The notes under the pieces: generated by a model | What the model was told of the DNA's origin: nothing | Databases searched by the model: none | What the model saw: the letters and a program-made list of their open reading frames with translations, nothing else | Shown: positions 22,268-34,319 of the stretch, one piece after another | Layout: every line of letters begins with the position of its first letter | Numbering within the stretch: the first letter of the stretch is position 1 | Program-made: the position numbers and the translations under genes | DNA from: Pinus tabuliformis | Lineage: Eukaryota; Streptophyta; Pinopsida; Pinales; Pinaceae | NCBI GenBank assembly: GCA_031772625.1 | Contig: CM062820.1 | Span: forward strand, 85,170,069-85,234,068 | Length of the DNA stretch: 64,000 bases | Reading direction: 5' to 3'

Positions 22268-25200
22268 TCAACAACAGGATGAAGCATCAACTACTCCCAG
22301 CTTTTGTCTGAGATATTCAAAAGTTTCCCTGGGCAGTGGTTTTGTGAGAATATCAGCAACTTGCTCTTTAGAAGGAACATACTCCAACTTGACCTTCTGC
22401 TCAAGCACTTGTTCCCGAAGAAAATGGTACTTGATTGGTATGTGCTTGGTCTTTGAGTGCATGACAGGATTCTTTGAAATGCTGATTGCACTTGTATTAT
22501 CACATAAGATAGAGACAGGTGGAGTGCAAGTGATTTGAAAGTCCTGCAAGGTCTGCATCATCCAAAGAAGTTGTGTGCAACAAGATGCTGCAGCCACATA
22601 TTCTGCTTCAGCTGTAGATAAGGCAATCGAACTTTGTTTCTTGCTGAACCAAGATACTAATCTGGAACCCATGAAGAAAGCACCTCCACTTGTGCTTTTC
22701 CTATCATCCACACTTCCAGCCCAATCTGCATCTGTGTAAGCATGAAGAGTGAGATCAGTATTTCTAGGATACCATAAGCCATAGTTTTGGGTCCCTTGAA
22801 GATATTTGAAGATTCTTTTGACTGCCTGAAGATGAGTTTCCTTTGGGTTGGCTTGAAATCTTCCAACCATTCCTACTGCATGTGTAATATCTGGTCGAGT
22901 ACCTGTCAAATAAAGCAAACTCCCAATCATGGATCTATAAGTGGGTTGGTGGACTGCTGCTGATTCATCATTTGCACTGAGGCTGCATCCTGTAACCATG
23001 GGTGTACATACTGGCTTTGACTCTTCCATGCCATACTTCTTCAAGATCTGCTTGAGGTATTTGGTTTGAGACAAGAAGATACCTCCTTCATTTTGTTGGA
23101 TTTGCAATCCAAGAAAATATGTCAATTCTCCAAGAAGTGACATTTCGAATTCTTTCTGCATAACCAAGGCAAAGTTTTGACTCATGGTCTCTTCATTGCT
23201 GCCAAAAATAATATCATCTACATAAACAACAAGAATTAGCAATTTGTTATTTTCAACTTTTATATAGAGATTGCTATCTGCTGATCCTTTTGAAAAGCCT
23301 TGTTGGTGAAGATATTTGTCCAACCGATAGTACCAAGCCCTTGGAGCTTGTTTGAGCCCATAGAGTGCCTTTTTCAATCTGCATACAAGGTTTGGATCAT
23401 TTCCAAGAATGAACCCATCTGGCTGCTCAATATATACTTCTTCTTCTAAGTCTCCATTCAGGAAGGCTGATTTCACGTCCATTTGAAATACCTTGAAGTT
23501 TTGAAAGCTTGAGAGAGCAAGGAACATTCGGATGGCCTCTAGTCTTGCCACAGGAGCAAAGGTCTCTTCAAAATCTATTCCTTCTTGCTGTGCATACCCT
23601 TTACAAACAAGTCTGGCCTTGTTTCTAATTACTTCTCCATTTTCATTTAACTTATTCTTGAAGACCCATTTTGTTCCTATTACATTCTTATCTTTTGGTC
23701 TAGGAACTAATTCCCAAGTGTTGTTCCTTTCGATTTGCTCAAGTTCTTCATCCATTGCTTTGACCCAACATTCATCTTTGCATGCTTCTTTCACATTTTG
23801 TGGTTCAATGGAGGAGAGTAGAGCCAAGTAGCTTGAAGCTTCTGCAAGTGTCCTTCTTGTTTGTACTCCTGCTTCTTTCTGCCCCACAATCTGAGTTTCT
23901 GGATGATTCTTTTGGACATATCTGGATGGAGTCTTCTCTTCTATTCTTGTCTGCTCCTCTGGTTCTTCTTGAGATTCTTCTTCTTCTTGAGGTTCTTCTT
24001 CTTCATCATTTCGCCTTTGAGAGTAACCTTCATCTTCTTCAATGTCTTCATGATGAACTTGCCTAGGAATATATCCCTTCTCATCAACCACTATATCAAT
24101 ACTGTCAACAATTCTGCCAAGTCTTTTATTGTAGCACTTGTATGCTTTGCTATGTGGAGAATAACCAAGAAGAATGCCCTCATCTGCTCTAGGTTCAAGT
24201 TTGCCAAGTTGCTCATCAGTGTTCTTAATATAACATTTGCTCCCAAAGATTTTGAAATGCTTCACGGAAGGAGTTTTACCACTCCAAAGCTCATGAGGTG
24301 TTTGAGTGCTGTTTACTCGGACATTTGTTTTGTTAAGAATGATAACAGCAGCATGTGCAGCTTCACCCCAGAAGGTTGCAGGAGTACCTGATTCATCGAG
24401 CATAGCACGAGCCATTTGTTGGATAGTTCTGTTCATTCTTTCCACAACCCCATTTTGCTGAGGAGTTCTAGCTGTAGAGAATTCTCTTCTTATCCCATGT
24501 TCATCGCAGAAATCGAAAAATTCATTTGATGTGAACTCCCCACCTCTGTCAGATCTGAGGCACTTAATTTTGTGTCCTGATTCATTTTCAGCCAATGCTT
24601 TGAAGGATTTGAATTTTTCGAATGCTTCATCTTTGTGCTTCATAAGCCCTAACCAAACAAACCTTGAGAAATCATCAATGAATAATATCAGATATTCTTC
24701 TCCTCGAGGTGTCCTTTTCCTAAATGGACCACATACATCTGTATGGACTAGCTCAAGAGGCAAGCTAGCTGATCCTTCCTTCTCTGGAAAGTTAGTTCTG
24801 GTTTGCTTTCCAAACTGACAAGATTTGCATATGGTGTTGTCTGGAATTTTGATATCTGGGAGATCGCGAACTGCCTGATATTTGCATGCTTTCCTTATTT
24901 GTGAGAAGCTTAGATGTCCCAACCTTCGATGCCATAACCAGTGCTCTTCATCCTTGCTAAGATAGCATTGTTGTTGTCCTTCTTCAAATATGTACAGATT
25001 ATTTGGAGTTCTTTTGCCTTTGAGAACTGTTTTACCTGTATCAAGATCACGAACAAGACATCCATTCGATCTGAAAATAACTTTGGTTTTTTGATCACAC
25101 ATCTGGCTGACACTTAGAAGATTATGCTTCAATCCATCAACATACAAAACATTTCCAGCCTTGACCTTTTCTTTCAAAGGAGCAATACCTTTTCCTTTTA

Positions 25201-27130
25201 TAGTTGCAGGAGTATCATTTCCAAAAGAAACTTTCTTTCCCTTTTCTAAAGTAGAATAAGATTCAAGTTTTTCTTTATCACCTGTCATATGTTTCGAACA
25301 TCCACTGTCAATGTACCATAGATTTTCCTGTCCTTCTGCATAAAACGCTATCCCACATCTTTCTGTCTGAGGTTCTTTTATTCTCCATTTTTTGGTGCTC
25401 GTGGCTTGTTCCTTTTTCTCCTGAAACCTGCTCCTGCATTCAGACTCTTTATGACCAAAATTATTGCAAATAGAACATTCAACTTCATTTTCAAGAACTG
25501 AAAAGTTGTTATAGGTCCTCTTTGTAATCCCTGTCATACTTCTTTGTTTTTGAGCTTCCCTAGTCATGATTGTTTTATATGCAACACATTGAGCTGCTTT
25601 GTGACCAAAGTTATGGCAAGAAAAGCATTGTCCATTGAAGAAGCTTCTGCGGTTATTGAATCTACCAGCCAACTGATTGTAATTTCTATTTTCATCTATT
25701 CTTGTGCCAAACTGAGAAGATTTTACCTGTGGTTGGTTGTAGCTTTTGTTCACCCTTAAGAAGGATTGTCCCTGATAGTTTCTGTTTGTAATTCGTCCCT
25801 GCTTTACCTGATTATCTTCATTGTTCTTCTGCTCATTTCTTCTTGCTGCATCAAGATAACTTTTTGAGGTGGATGCTTGAGAGGTTTCTCCATTATAGCC
25901 CAAACCTGTCTTGTTTAGAGGAGACCGCTGCACATTGATAATCTCATCCAAAGTTTCAGATCCTTTGACAAACTTAAGATTAATAGTTTTTGTTTTCTCA
26001 ATTTCTTTTCTGAGACCAACAATTTCACCTTCTAGTTTTTCAAGATGTTTTTCCTTTTCATCAATTTGAAATTGCAAAGTATCAATGATCACACTCTTTT
26101 CTTCTATGCATCTCTTGAGTCTAGTAATTTCATTATAGAGATTATCCACATCTACAGCATCCTCATAATCATCATCTTCAAATGCCATTAATAGCTTATA
26201 TTTATTACCTTGTTCATCTTCATCACTGTTTGATAAGCCATCACTATCTTCATGGGTGTAGTAGCTTTTCTTATTTGCACTTTGTTTCTTATTCCATCTA
26301 GCAGGTTCTTTTCCTTTATCCTTATTAGGACATTTTGCAGCATAATGACCTACTCTTCCACAAGCAAAGCATTTGAAAGGTAGCTTACCTCTGAACCTTC
26401 CAGCACCCCTTTGAAGATTTCTGACAAAGTTTGATTCTTCTTCCTCTTCTTCTGGAACATGGCTTGCTTCATAGTAATCTTCTTTTCTTGATGCCTTAAA
26501 AGCAGCTTCCCTTCTGTCTGATGGACCTCCCTTTCTCATTTCATAAGCAGTTAGAATTCCATGTAGCTGAGACATAGTGAGAACTTTGAGATTTTCCTTT
26601 TCTTCTATTGCAGATACTTTAGATTCAAACTTGGGGGATAATGATCTTAGAATCTTTTGAACTACTATAGTCTCTTTTATTTCTTCACCCAGATTTTTCA
26701 TACAATTAACAATCTCATCTACCCGAAGAAAATAATTAGCCACACTTTCATCATTATACATCTTGAGGGTCTCATATTGAATCCTGAGAGTTTGAAGTTT
26801 AGCTTGCTTTACCTGTTCATCTCCTTCATAGCTAGTGATCATTTTGTCCCATATCTCTTTTGCTGATTTGAAGTGCATGACCTTCATGAATTCTGTTTGA
26901 GATATACTTCCTAATAGAGTACTGACTGCTTTTGCATTTGTTTCATATGCCTTTTTCTCAGCTGGATCTGTAGGAGTAGCTGAAGGAAAAACATAGCCTG
27001 TTTCTACAATGTCCCAAACTTCTGTACCAAGAGATTGAAGATATGCAGTAACTCTTACCTTCCAATAATTGAAATTTGTTCCATCAAAAACCGGTGGCCT
27101 GATTGATGCTTCTTTCTCGTAGTTGCTCAT
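22268..27130 (-). CDS. Copia-Y Gag-Pol polyprotein, intact, 1,620 aa
   Basis: A single open frame with no stop or frameshift, starting [15 protein letters not shown]. Rough residue positions: gag capsid-like domain 10-200 ([21 protein letters not shown]); zinc knuckle [14 protein letters not shown] 253-266; a charged coiled coil about 335-380; two more knuckles [14 protein letters not shown] near 502 and [14 protein letters not shown] near 554; aspartic protease DSG near 608 ([13 protein letters not shown]); pre-integrase zinc HRRLGHLSF near 733; integrase DDE core from DVCGPF near 798 with FIDDFSR and [12 protein letters not shown]; reverse transcriptase with [12 protein letters not shown] and the active site YVDD near 1303; RNase H DADWAGS near 1468 and STAEAEYVA near 1507; end [10 protein letters not shown] near 1597. 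All catalytic motifs are present. It supplies every protein needed for particle assembly, reverse transcription and integration. It is the only undamaged long gene in the window. Confidence 0.95.
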   Translation of the reverse strand: MSNYEKEASIRPPVFDGTNFNYWKVRVTAYLQSLGTEVWDIVETGYVFPSATPTDPAEKKAYETNAKAVSTLLGSISQTEFMKVMHFKSAKEIWDKMITSYEGDEQVKQAKLQTLRIQYETLKMYNDESVANYFLRVDEIVNCMKNLGEEIKETIVVQKILRSLSPKFESKVSAIEEKENLKVLTMSQLHGILTAYEMRKGGPSDRREAAFKASRKEDYYEASHVPEEEEEESNFVRNLQRGAGRFRGKLPFKCFACGRVGHYAAKCPNKDKGKEPARWNKKQSANKKSYYTHEDSDGLSNSDEDEQGNKYKLLMAFEDDDYEDAVDVDNLYNEITRLKRCIEEKSVIIDTLQFQIDEKEKHLEKLEGEIVGLRKEIEKTKTINLKFVKGSETLDEIINVQRSPLNKTGLGYNGETSQASTSKSYLDAARRNEQKNNEDNQVKQGRITNRNYQGQSFLRVNKSYNQPQVKSSQFGTRIDENRNYNQLAGRFNNRRSFFNGQCFSCHNFGHKAAQCVAYKTIMTREAQKQRSMTGITKRTYNNFSVLENEVECSICNNFGHKESECRSRFQEKKEQATSTKKWRIKEPQTERCGIAFYAEGQENLWYIDSGCSKHMTGDKEKLESYSTLEKGKKVSFGNDTPATIKGKGIAPLKEKVKAGNVLYVDGLKHNLLSVSQMCDQKTKVIFRSNGCLVRDLDTGKTVLKGKRTPNNLYIFEEGQQQCYLSKDEEHWLWHRRLGHLSFSQIRKACKYQAVRDLPDIKIPDNTICKSCQFGKQTRTNFPEKEGSASLPLELVHTDVCGPFRKRTPRGEEYLILFIDDFSRFVWLGLMKHKDEAFEKFKSFKALAENESGHKIKCLRSDRGGEFTSNEFFDFCDEHGIRREFSTARTPQQNGVVERMNRTIQQMARAMLDESGTPATFWGEAAHAAVIILNKTNVRVNSTQTPHELWSGKTPSVKHFKIFGSKCYIKNTDEQLGKLEPRADEGILLGYSPHSKAYKCYNKRLGRIVDSIDIVVDEKGYIPRQVHHEDIEEDEGYSQRRNDEEEEPQEEEESQEEPEEQTRIEEKTPSRYVQKNHPETQIVGQKEAGVQTRRTLAEASSYLALLSSIEPQNVKEACKDECWVKAMDEELEQIERNNTWELVPRPKDKNVIGTKWVFKNKLNENGEVIRNKARLVCKGYAQQEGIDFEETFAPVARLEAIRMFLALSSFQNFKVFQMDVKSAFLNGDLEEEVYIEQPDGFILGNDPNLVCRLKKALYGLKQAPRAWYYRLDKYLHQQGFSKGSADSNLYIKVENNKLLILVVYVDDIIFGSNEETMSQNFALVMQKEFEMSLLGELTYFLGLQIQQNEGGIFLSQTKYLKQILKKYGMEESKPVCTPMVTGCSLSANDESAAVHQPTYRSMIGSLLYLTGTRPDITHAVGMVGRFQANPKETHLQAVKRIFKYLQGTQNYGLWYPRNTDLTLHAYTDADWAGSVDDRKSTSGGAFFMGSRLVSWFSKKQSSIALSTAEAEYVAAASCCTQLLWMMQTLQDFQITCTPPVSILCDNTSAISISKNPVMHSKTKHIPIKYHFLREQVLEQKVKLEYVPSKEQVADILTKPLPRETFEYLRQKLGVVDASSCC

Positions 27131-27171
27131 GATGAATGATCTTCCTTCAAGCGATCAAGCTTCTCTGAAGG

Positions 27172-27187
27172 ACCTGCTCTGATACCA
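27172..27187 (-). promoter_or_regulatory. Copia-Y primer-binding site (tRNA-iMet)
   Basis: On the minus strand TGGTATCAGAGCAGGT starts two bases inside the 5' LTR, an exact-looking match to the usual initiator tRNA-Met site. Confidence 0.9.
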
Positions 27188-27189
27188 AT

Positions 27190-28669
27190 TGTTGGAAATA
27201 ATACTGAGAGGGGGGGTGAATCAGTATTATCTGATTAATCAAACTTTTTAAATGCTCAGAAACATATACGCTACTTCAGTTAAGTGAACCAGCGTGTACA
27301 CGCTACTGTGACGAAGTAAAACAGCGTATAGGAAGAAAACTCACAATTTAGTTAGCTTATTCTTCAATTAAGTGCATCAGGACATTATTCATCACATTAA
27401 CAGTAAACATGTGCAGTAAAACAGAACAGATAAAAAGCCACACACATGAACACCAAGATATAAGGTGGAAACCCAATGTGGGTGAAAACCACCTGCTGCA
27501 AGTTGTCTCTATCTTTCTTTAATATGAAACTTCAGTTTACAATCTTTTGTACTGGTGCAGCCTTATACCAGTACGCAGGCTACAACCTGCAGAAGGCTTC
27601 AACCTTCTCTCGTTCTCCAAACTTCCTTGGAAGGGAGCTCCAACCCCCTTTGCTCTTGTACTAGCCAAGATACTAGTACGTCGGTGCTGACCTACAATCT
27701 TCCTTCTTTCAGATATCACTTTTCATACATTTTCAGACTTGGATATTCCTGAAGCACAACATTACAATCTGAAGACCACAAATCATTCAATTTCCACAAC
27801 AGATCATTGAAGCATAAAACAACCAAACTTTGAATCACTGAACCACTGAACCCTGTCAATCACCAGTTACCAGAACACAGAGCAGACTACAGAACTCTGC
27901 AATAACAGTCAGACCCCACTGTAAACCCAAAATCAAGCTTCAAAAGATATACGCTACTTCAATGAGCAAAACCCGCGTATACACGCTCTTTTACCGAAGC
28001 CAACCTGCGTACAGATCTAAAAAATAAACTTTCTCAATTTGCAGCTGTACCAGACATTAGTTAGATCCAAAACGTAACATTGCGACAATATGCAGATCTA
28101 GAAATACGCATAATCAACCATATCATGATAGTGCATTTCAAACCATTAGATCCCGATCTATCCTTAGATCTAGTCTTCCATCAACCGATGTGATCTCTCC
28201 TTGGCTTAGATCAAGCAACCCAGAACCTGCATATCAGATCTCTTTCTCTCTTAGATATTCAAGCCTTGTCGAAAGATGATTTTGCCTAATGATCTTCTTC
28301 TCCTTATATAGTCTTAGGCCTAGCTCAATACCAAGAGCCAAAACCATAGTAACACAATACCATCAACTTCAAAACTAGGGATCGACACGCCCGTCGAGAC
28401 ACAATGGTCCGAAATCATAGGCACAACTTCCAAGGACTAACCACCATGGACCAAAGGAACCTTTCCACATACACGCGCTTTTTATGAATCGAACTTGCGT
28501 GTACACGCGACTTGGGCTTAACGAAACGGCGTGTATGAGCTTCCTTGGTATGCTGTACTGAGATCTGTCTTCTGATTAAGTTGCCATCACCTGTACCAAC
28601 CTCTGAGCACCTGTACCATCCTCTGAGTGAGTTGCCATCAAGGACAACACTTGAATCATAATGCCAATA
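27190..28669 (-). repeat. Copia-Y 5' LTR
   Basis: 1,480 bp. It carries copies of modules 1-3 at 27265-27330, 27948-28013 and 28470-28535. In element orientation transcription would start here; I do not assign the exact TATA box. Confidence 0.95.
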
Positions 28670-28674
28670 GCAAG

Positions 28675-29626
28675 TTCAGTGATTGATGCTTCACACGACC
28701 CGCACGAGTCTGTTGTTGCTTTAACCTCCATAACACTCGGCTTTTCTTTGAGCAGACTGTACATGCCTTCCCAAGTAGTTGTGCCGGCATCTTTGTTATA
28801 GGTGGTGTCTATGTATAAGGGCATCATCTCTTTGTCCTCTGCAACCGGAGCCTTTCCCTCCTTTCCCATTACATTCTTCACACTGCTGCGTATATTACTC
28901 AGCTTGCCGCTCCTGCGAATTTACAAGTATGGAAAGAGATAAAGTGACGGGAAAGCTCTTTAAGTCTAAAATCATATCAAATATACCACCCTAACCTTTC
29001 GATCAGATTTAAATCTTATCTCATAAATGGCTATCAACTAACCATTAAATTTCCATTAATACCCATAACTTGGTATCAAATTATGAGAAAAAATTTTATT
29101 GAACGATGAGCCCTGGAGATCTGCGATAAAGCGATTTTGCGATTTGCTTCGCAATATCGCAGATCGCAATATTGCAGATTGCAATATCGCTAATCCGTTT
29201 TGTCAATAATCATTTATCACATTATGAGTCTGCGCGATGCGATTTGCAAGATGTCTTATCACATATCGCCGAATCGGGATATTTTACCTTAGGTGATATT
29301 TGCGGTGTATGAAAGCTGCGATGCGAGATGGGTTTTTAAGGTGCGCGATCTCGCATCGCATTTTCTTAATTTCGGAAGTTTGGTTATATGAAGACCTCCA
29401 TTATCCCTTGCAATGCGATGTTTTATTGTTAAGAGAACGATTTTATTCGGAATTTTATCATAAAACTTACATTTTTTGGGTTTAACGGGTGTTTTCCTAA
29501 GTTTACGATAGCATGTTTTATTCAAAGGGAAACATAAGTGCTAGTTTTTATTCTTTAGAAGGGTCCCCATTTATTTAGTTTTATTACTAAAACTAAATAA
29601 AAGGGGGGTTGTTGTTGGCCACAACA
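28675..29626 (-). repeat. Gypsy-G 5' LTR, second segment
   Basis: The outer part of the LTR that Copia-Y splits, matching about 10,100-11,029. It ends CCACAACA, followed by the GGACC duplication and LINE ORF1. Confidence 0.9.
29105..29370. repeat. GCGAT/ATCGC motif cluster, second LTR copy
   Basis: Counterpart of 10545-10800, expanded at about 29,150-29,195 where GCAATAT-CGCAGATC-type words are repeated in tandem. Confidence 0.6.
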
Positions 29627-29631
29627 GGACC

Positions 29632-30790
29632 CAATGGAGGAAGTCAAACCGAAGCCTTATTGGGATAATGGTCCAAATTAACCAGAGAATGGGATCTTTG
29701 AAAGGATGAAGGAGCATCAAGATTCTTTTTTGGGGAAACGGAGTTCCTGTGAGAAGTCTCGCATGATGGGCCTATCGACTTCGAAAAGCTTCTAGACAGT
29801 ACTGGAGAAACTTTATTTGCAAACGAGGCTGATCCTTTTAAGTTATTCCTCTCCCCCCCAGCATCACAGTACTCATTATCCGATAAGAGGGAGAAAGATT
29901 TCACATGAGATTCCATTCCTTTTGCCTTTCCTCCCGGACACTGAGGACAGTGCCATTTTAAGTGTCCTATTTTATGACAGACTGAGCAACGAAAGGGAAC
30001 ACCCCAATAATCAAGTCTCTGTTGAATATATAACTCACCCCAATTAAGGTCAATGTGCTTAGGGAAACCGCCTCTGTATTCTTTCTCAATAAGAATCCAT
30101 GCTACCCTTTTATCCTTAGCTCCTAGACATTTGGGATCCACAAAAACAAATTTCCCAATAGTATTCCCTATATTAGAAAGTGTCTCCTTTGTCCATAGTT
30201 CGATAGGAAGACCTGGTAATTTGACCCAGATGAGGTTGTTTTGAGGGGTATTTCATAATGGATTAAAACCAATATACCATTTGTGTAGGGCTAGAAAACG
30301 TTTCGCATGGACCCAAGGAAGAGCCCATATAGTATCCAGATCCTTCACATTTAAGAAATGGAAGCTGTACCAATCCTTCATCAGCCTAACAATCGTGGGG
30401 ATGTACCCCAGCAGAGAATTCCATTTGGAACCAAGCCAAACTCTCATCTGAGCGTCTTCCATATCAGGAAAATGCCATCGACCAACCAAAGCACGGGAGT
30501 GAAGGCTGGCAATTCTGTCCGCAAGAGAGACACTGTCCAGATTAATAGCCGATGGAGGAGGGACGATCTTTTGCAGGACGATGGCTTTGCTTACACCGCG
30601 GATGAACATGTCCGCCACCTTTTTGTTCATGTAATGACTGATATGGTTGAGGAATCAGATGATCAGCCAAAGAGGACTGCCAGTGCATCGGATTAATAGG
30701 TCTACAATGGTTTGCTTCTGCCTCCATGGCAGCCCGCACCATGGCTGACGTGTCAGACTCAACGGATAATATCTCCATATCGCTCGCGAA
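29632..30790 (-). pseudogene. LINE ORF1, N-terminal and zinc-knuckle part
   Basis: RNA-binding protein of the LINE. The candidate start is MEILSVESDTSAMVRA at 30790. Next come ALVGRWHFPDMEDAQMRVWL (about 30,495-30,440) and LPWVHAKRFLALHKW (30,320-30,275), the pattern of the DUF4283 domain; then a CCHC-like knuckle CSVCHKIGHLKWHC near 29,975. A frameshift lies in an A-run near 30,610, a TGA at 30253 and a TGA at 29644. The frame then crosses the Gypsy-G insertion and continues at 8234. Normally it coats the LINE RNA. Confidence 0.85.
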
Positions 30791-32247
30791 TATTCCAATA
30801 TTCGATAGATAAGCAGAAGGGAAGGACAGGTAAGCCAAAAAAGCATATGATGGAGAACAAATCAAGGAGATTAATGGGAAAAAGCAAATCGGTATGATCC
30901 AGATAAGATGAGGAATGGTTCAGATATACTATACATTCCCATAATAAAAGTCGAACAGGACGAAAGGATCAGAAGATAATTCCCAAATCTTACAGCATCA
31001 CGTAAACACCTAGGGAATATCGGCACCTGACAGATAATAATAATGGTTCTGACATACGATGCATACCCAAAATAAAAGGTATGACAGGAAGATGGATCGG
31101 AAGATTATTCCCAAATCTTTCAGCACCTAGATACACCTCGGGAACAGCAGCGACTGACAAAAAATAGATAGTTGACTTAACTTTCCAGAGAAAATGAAGT
31201 AACCGGAAGTAGTGATGGCATACTCTAGGAGGAAATCAATAACTCACATGTACCATCCCACGTCCGAACCCCCCCGGTTCTTGGAAAAAAAAAGAAATCA
31301 GGAAATTCCATCTCCGTCTTTGGAAAAACTAGAGGGACAGAACAAGCAAGATAGTCGATACCGTCAGGGTTCATGAAAAACATGGCAAAATGATGCAGCA
31401 ACAGTAACAATACTTACATTTACACCACCAATAACCTATTTTGAAACTGAAATCTAGGCACGGCTTAGATATGACACATATATTTAGAAACCATGCTATT
31501 TTTCTTATGAGATCCTTATTCATGTTAAAACTTTGTGATCCATGCACAGAGATATGAACGGATATCTATCCTTATATAACGGGACTGTCAAAAGAGAACC
31601 ATAGAAACTATACTAAAGATTAAGGATTATCATTTGTAATGCTCAGGACAGTAAAAACCGATACGATGAGGCTTGAGTGATGAACTAACCTTTTGAATAT
31701 ATCGGGCAAAAAGACATGTCACCACCGAGAAGAACCATCACCCGACCAGAGCCGCCTTGACCCGCAACCTCCTTCATGTGCCGAGAAACACTAGAGATAT
31801 CATGACCATAAATAGAGCGGGTAAAGAGAGATATAGCCAGGATATTAAAACCGATACAGAAAACAGAATGACGCAAAAAGCTTGGAGGAAAATACAAGAG
31901 GATGAGATCAAATATAGAGTATTCAAAACCAGGAAGAGGACTATATCACAAGACCAAAGATAGAAGAAAACGATAACCTGCGTTCGGAAAGGAAAAACTG
32001 ATACAATGGACAACCACAAAACTAAATGCAGGAGAAAAATACCAGGAGGGGTACCGTGCCAGAAACTGGTCCATCACCTTCCCTGCGCAGAAACGCGCGG
32101 GGAAGTTGAGAAGAGAAAAACGTCAAAACGAAAAGCACACCCCTCCTTATACCATAATAGAAAACGATAGTGGATGGACTGAGAGCCAACATGTAGCAAG
32201 ACGGATGTCTGCCAGAAGGAGCTCAGGAAGAAAACAAGCTATGCGTA
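30791..32247 (-). other. Probable LINE 5' untranslated region
   Basis: No gene seen. It is less AT-rich than the flanks in places (a CG-rich spot at 32,080-32,105) and includes a 127-bp tandem repeat. The 5' end of the LINE is not fixed; it could lie anywhere from about 31,200 to 33,080. Confidence 0.45.
30915..31165. repeat. Imperfect tandem repeat, period 127
   Basis: Units 30915-31041 and 31042-31165 both start ATGGTTC and share AATAAAAG, TTCCCAAATCTT and AGCACC-type blocks, with many substitutions. It is upstream of LINE ORF1 in element orientation. Confidence 0.8.
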
Positions 32248-32488
32248 GAGTGAAAATGTGTCACGCCGACAATAATGAAATGTGTCCCCCAACATGCACC
32301 CCCTCCATGAAACCGCAAGTAGTATTGGCCATCACGACGGCCCAACGAGAGCACATAAACTGGTATACGAAGAGTGAAAAGTGTCACACTGAATAAAAAG
32401 AAAATGTGTCCCCCAACATGTGCCCCCTCCATGAATCCATTTGAATTATTGGCTATCACGACGGCCCAACTAGAGCACACAAACTGGA
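32248..32488. repeat. Imperfect tandem repeat, period about 123
   Basis: Two units start AGAGTGAAAA at 32248 and 32371. Both contain ATGTGTCCCCCAACATG and ATCACGACGGCCCAAC. Confidence 0.85.
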
Positions 32489-32576
32489 CTCTGTGGAAAT
32501 GGCAAGAGGTCTCGTCATCTCGGTAGCTCGGAAGGTGGTCTCGGCAGCTCAGCAGGTGGCATTTGAAAATGCTTTG

Positions 32577-32625
<49 letters not shown>

Positions 32626-32862
32626 GAGTGTTTGAAAATTGTGACCATATTTTCTATTGACATTATTTAAAGGTGTGCATTGTGCAGAATAAAATTGATG
32701 CAACCAGAGGTGGATCTGAAGTGAAAAGATCACGTGGCCAATCTACCTAGGGTTGAATTAAACTGCAAACTGGACTTTGTGGAAATGGCAAGAGGTCTCG
32801 GCATCTCGGCAGCTTGGAAGGTGGTCTCAGCAGCTTGGCAGGTGGCATTTGAAAATGCTTTG

Positions 32863-32906
<44 letters not shown>

Positions 32907-33077
32907 TATATATATATATATATATATATAGATATATATAATAGAGTTTGAAAATTGTGACCATATTTTCTATTGACATTATTTAAAGGTGTGCATTGTG
33001 CAGAATAAAATCGATGCAACCAGAGGTGGATCTGAAGTGAAAAGCTCACGTGGCCAATCTACTTAGGGTTGAATTAA
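32481..33077. repeat. Tandem duplication of about 290 bp, each unit with a (TA)n tract
   Basis: Units 32481-32766 and 32767-33077 both start AAACTGGACT, contain CATTTGAAAATGCTTTGATT before the (TA)n run, and end GGTTGAATTAAA. The TA runs are at 32578-32620 and about 32,864-32,940. Confidence 0.9.
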
Positions 33078-34124
33078 AGAGCTCCAATGTCCTCATTAAA
33101 ATCTCAGAAAAGTTGAGACTTTAAAAGGTGGTCGAATTTGCTAGATTCATGGTTGAGTTATTGCCAGATAAACTTGTTGTTGGTTGAGTTATTGCCGAGA
33201 AGTTGTTGTAATCAAGGGTTGAGGGCGTGTGGATTGAAGGTTGAGTTATTTATCCTGAACCAAGTTCCATCTTATTGTTATGGTGTAATGATTTTCTTCT
33301 TTAAATTCAAACAAGTTTAAGCGTCAGTTAATATCTGATAATTTATTTTTGTCATATATAGCAAGGTGTTCGCATACAAAAAGAAGATTTTAGGTGACGT
33401 CTCGCTCATCGAAGGCATATTATTTTTGCAAGATAAAAAGATCTATTTCATAAAATATTTCACCAGCTATTGCAGGGATTGATAGATTTGAATTTAAACA
33501 GGAACGCAACAAGTTACAGATATAACCAGAAATACAAAGATGCAAAAGAAATAATACTTCATTTCATTAATATCAAATACTGAAATATGCTTACAAACAA
33601 AATGAAAATAAGACTAGCTCTGGCGATGGTAGCTTATCTCTGAGAAGAGATGTGGTGGAAACATGCCTTTGAACTATGTTACAATGAGGTTCAATGACCT
33701 ATTTATTATTGAAAAACATGAGAAAACCCTAAACAGCAAAAACCCTAACCCCATGAGATGTAACACCAAGAGATTGTGAGCTCTATTGGGGTTAGTTGGG
33801 TAGCCATAACTTGGTCATATTATCTCTGTTTAGAGCGTACAATACCTTGTTGGAAAGGTCTCTCTGAGTACTACAGGTTTTACCACAGGACCCTGCCTAC
33901 AGCTATGGGTCGGCAAAGGACCTAAAAGAAGTGGCGTTTAGGGGGTCAAAACTACTCCGGAAGTTCTGGACATGAAAAATTGCTAAAAATAGTAAATGCT
34001 GAAATAAACAAGGAAACAAATGAAACCGACTAGAGGTCTAGGTGGAATAGGTGGGTGGCCACCAATATCCACTTGGATCATTGATTTCATAGAAAGTGTC
34101 TTCCATTGGGTTATTATTGCAATA
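33078..34124. other. No recognisable gene; probable LTR-B internal DNA
   Basis: Mixed sequence with short broken frames only. A GAGTTATTGCC word recurs at 33,150-33,195. Confidence 0.4.
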
Positions 34125-34275
34125 AATTTTTTTTTTTTTTTATTTTTAATTTTATTTTTTTATTTTTTATTTTTTATTTTTATTTTTATTTTTTATTTTT
34201 TATTTTTTTTAATTTATTTTTAATTTATTTTTATTATTTATTATTTATTTATTTATTTATTTATTTTTTTTTCTG
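34125..34275. repeat. T-rich low-complexity tract
   Basis: About 150 bp of TTTTA/TTTAT-type runs. The Phe-rich frames here are an artefact of this tract. Confidence 0.95.
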
Positions 34276-34319
34276 CTCAATTTCTTAAAATGGGTGAATT
34301 GATGTTATTAAAGAAAGTT

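Larger units (their letters stand above)
19980..28669 (-). mobile_element. Copia-Y: young, structurally complete Copia element
   Basis: 8,690 bp, flanked by GCAAG on both sides (19975-19979 and 28670-28674). Minus orientation: 5' LTR 27190-28669, primer site, one open gag-pol gene, about 800 bp of noncoding DNA, polypurine tract, 3' LTR 19980-21459. LTRs are the same length and differ at five sites: 20340/27550, 20424/27634, 21199/28409, 21298/28508 and 21458/28668. The last one changes the terminal CCAACA of the right LTR to CCAATA. Coiled coil after the first zinc knuckle and the LTR start (TGTTGGCATTATG) suggest a SIRE-like lineage, which is an inference. Confidence 0.95.
8235..29626 (-). 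mobile_element. Gypsy-G LTR retrotransposon, minus strand, inserted in LINE ORF1
   Basis: The LTRs run from TGTTGAAGCC to CCACAACA and are flanked by the 5-bp duplication GGACC (8230-8234 and 29627-29631). The gene order on the minus strand is gag (18,073 down), protease, an extra RNase H, reverse transcriptase, RNase H, integrase. Without Copia-Y it is about 12.7 kb. Two RNase H domains and long LTRs place it near the Tat group of plant Ty3/gypsy elements. All genes carry stops or frameshifts. The LTRs differ by many substitutions and small indels, so the insertion is much older than Copia-Y. Confidence 0.9.

Noticed and set aside
23532..24818. Plus-strand frames of 90-176 codons within Copia-Y
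   Set aside because: They lie antisense to the intact Gag-Pol gene and contain no motif of their own.
32734..33049. Frames with poly(Tyr-Ile) ends, also at 32223-32663 and 63576-63791
   Set aside because: They are translations of (TA)n microsatellites.
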